From Lachnospiraceae bacterium (lineage in GTDB: Bacteria > Bacillota > Clostridia > Lachnospirales > Lachnospiraceae): DNA of 13,904 nucleotides. The notes beneath the pieces are model-generated. The model did no database searches. It saw only the letters and a list, made by a program, of their open reading frames with translations, and was not told where the DNA came from. The stretch lies in contig JAGAAH010000067.1 in the NCBI GenBank assembly GCA_017615375.1, forward strand, positions 1 to 13,904, read 5' to 3'. Below, piece after piece: positions 12,807-13,904 of the stretch. Made by a program: the position numbers and the translations under genes. How positions within the stretch are numbered: position 1 is the stretch's first letter; every line of letters starts with the position of its first letter.

Positions 12807-12863
12807 ATTAATGATTTATCAGCATATTTCTGTGATCTTTAATAATGAAAGGGGAGAATAACT

Positions 12864-13904
12864 ATGGCACAGAAACCAAATTGGCCGGTAATTAAACAGG
12901 GATTTAAATCTCCGGATAACATTCGAGCTCTACAATGTTTACTTAATTTTAGAACGCAAAGCAATGCTCTTTCAATAACCGGCACGTATAATACGTCTAC
13001 TTATAAAGCTGTTATTGCATTTCAAAAAGCTAATAATCTTACACCGGATGGCATAGTAGGCGAGTCTACTTTTAATAAGTTGATTTCAAATCTAAATCTT
13101 CCGGTTGAGGGTAATAATCGTTATGCAAACGCTAATAGAGCAGCTCAATATCTCTTAAAGAAGTTCACGACCATAACGGCTAATGATGTTTATTCCGACA
13201 CTACGAAGCAGGCGGTTAAAAGCTTTCGAACGCTTATGGGCATTAGAGGAGATGGCATTGATGCAACTACGTGGCAATACTTATTTGGCTATTATTTCTA
13301 TCCAACATTAGCTTGTGATACTGCAACCACTATTACCGCCGCAAGACTACAACTCCTAAAAGATAACGGTTATGCTATGGTTGGAAGATACCTTCCGGGA
13401 GCAAGTAACCCAATGACTTTATCCGAAAAAAAGATAATAACCGAAGGCGGGCTTTACTTATACTCTATATGGGAGAAAGGCCCTGCTGATAATATTTCCT
13501 ACTATACTGCTTCTCAAGGAACTATAGACGCGCGGAAAGCTATCGCAGGAGCAACTACAATAGGCCAACCGCATAATACACCGATTTATTTCGCTGTGGA
13601 TTGTGATGTTACCTCAAGCGATATAAATGGTCCAATTAGAGCATATTTAAATGCAATAAAACGATTCTTTGATACCAGTAATCCCCCATATGAATTAGGA
13701 TTATACGGCCCGGGTGCAGTATTGGAAACGTTTAGTTCTTCATTTCCATATACCATTCTTGCATGTGCCAAAGACTGGAATGGTTATAATTCCTACGCCG
13801 GCTTTTGCATGAAACAGTATACTGAAAAAGAATTAAAAAATACTAAAACCCGTATTACAATTGATCCTAATGATTCTAATGGATTCATTGGCGGATGGAA
13901 AACA
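12864..13904 (+). CDS. Cell-wall hydrolase-like protein: two peptidoglycan-binding repeats plus DUF1906 domain (3' end outside window)
   Basis: The frame is open from ATG 12864 to the window edge (347 residues, no stop). AAAGGGGAGA (12848-12857) is a strong ribosome binding site. Residues 9-75 are a PG_binding_1-like repeat ('AVIAFQKANNLTPDGIVGESTFNKLI', split here as 49-61 and 62-74), and residues 85-143 are a second, weaker one (VYSDTTKQAVKSFRTLMGIR, 109-128). From about residue 150 the chain matches DUF1906, the Rv2525c-like glycoside-hydrolase-like barrel: CDTATTITAARLQLLKDNGY (151-170), VGRYLPG (173-179), YFAVDCDV (242-249) with acidic D246 and D248, 'GLYGPG' (279-284) and 'QYT...ITIDPND' (318-337). 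It has no signal peptide or membrane segment, so release would need lysis, a holin or another route. It could be a phage-type endolysin or element cargo. Catalytic activity of the family is not well settled. The gene is AT-rich compared with the host genes. Confidence 0.85.
   Translation, partial: MAQKPNWPVIKQGFKSPDNIRALQCLLNFRTQSNALSITGTYNTSTYKAVIAFQKANNLTPDGIVGESTFNKLISNLNLPVEGNNRYANANRAAQYLLKKFTTITANDVYSDTTKQAVKSFRTLMGIRGDGIDATTWQYLFGYYFYPTLACDTATTITAARLQLLKDNGYAMVGRYLPGASNPMTLSEKKIITEGGLYLYSIWEKGPADNISYYTASQGTIDARKAIAGATTIGQPHNTPIYFAVDCDVTSSDINGPIRAYLNAIKRFFDTSNPPYELGLYGPGAVLETFSSSFPYTILACAKDWNGYNSYAGFCMKQYTEKELKNTKTRITIDPNDSNGFIGGWKT

Noticed and set aside
12811..12861. 16-codon open frame upstream of the lysin-like gene as a leader peptide
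   Set aside because: Its ATG lies at or before the predicted transcription start, and it has no ribosome binding site of its own.

Overview
The window looks like chromosomal DNA from a motile Gram-positive anaerobe, most likely a Lachnospiraceae-type Clostridia. The reasons are GAGGAG-type ribosome binding sites, a flagellin with a GCCGATAT (sigma-28/SigD) -10 box, a viroplasmin-domain RNase H, Clostridia-style Fe-S flavoprotein and radical-SAM genes, and a Phd/ParE-type toxin-antitoxin pair of a kind common in that family. I cannot name a genus from the sequence alone.

Layout, left to right. (1) 1-469: the end of a Phd/YefM-like antitoxin overlapping a RelE/ParE toxin. (2) 504-2121: a good sigma-A promoter drives an RNase H gene and, 19 bp later, an AEC-family permease. 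(3) 2151-5085: a monocistronic flagellin gene with a perfect sigma-28 -10 box, a leader holding GGA motifs (one in a small hairpin loop) that could bind CsrA, and a terminator. The protein is about 940 residues, with normal D0/D1 ends and an unusually long variable centre. (4) 5140-5598: a small lipoprotein of unknown role, followed by a strong terminator. (5) 5704-11056: a compact four-gene cluster on the plus strand. It starts with a 937-residue multi-domain Fe-S/FAD oxidoreductase with a winged-helix-like N-terminal region, followed by an aldo/keto reductase, a metallo-beta-lactamase-fold hydrolase and a TIGR01212 (YhcC/YtqA) radical SAM protein. Gaps are 1-20 bp, so co-transcription is likely.

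(6) 11043-11328: a near-consensus promoter inside the end of the radical SAM gene, a leader of about 110 nt made of short triloop hairpins with a repeated module, a tRNA-Leu(CAG), and a terminator. (7) From the tRNA 3' end to the right edge: the left end of an integrated element. A minus-strand tyrosine recombinase runs into the tRNA, so its stop codon and last codons lie inside the tRNA T-arm and acceptor strand. Past a 277-bp intergenic region with two hairpins, a heptamer direct repeat and divergent promoters, a plus-strand cell-wall-hydrolase-like gene (two peptidoglycan-binding repeats plus a DUF1906 glycoside-hydrolase-like domain) is cut off by the window edge. Both element genes look more AT-rich than the host genes. 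The right attachment site and the rest of the element lie outside the window.

Most host genes here are ordinary. The parts most worth a second look are the tRNA/integrase junction with its repeat-hairpin leader, the lysin-like cargo next to the integrase, the giant flagellin, and the sensor-like N-terminus of the flavoenzyme. I found no CRISPR array, rRNA or insertion sequence.
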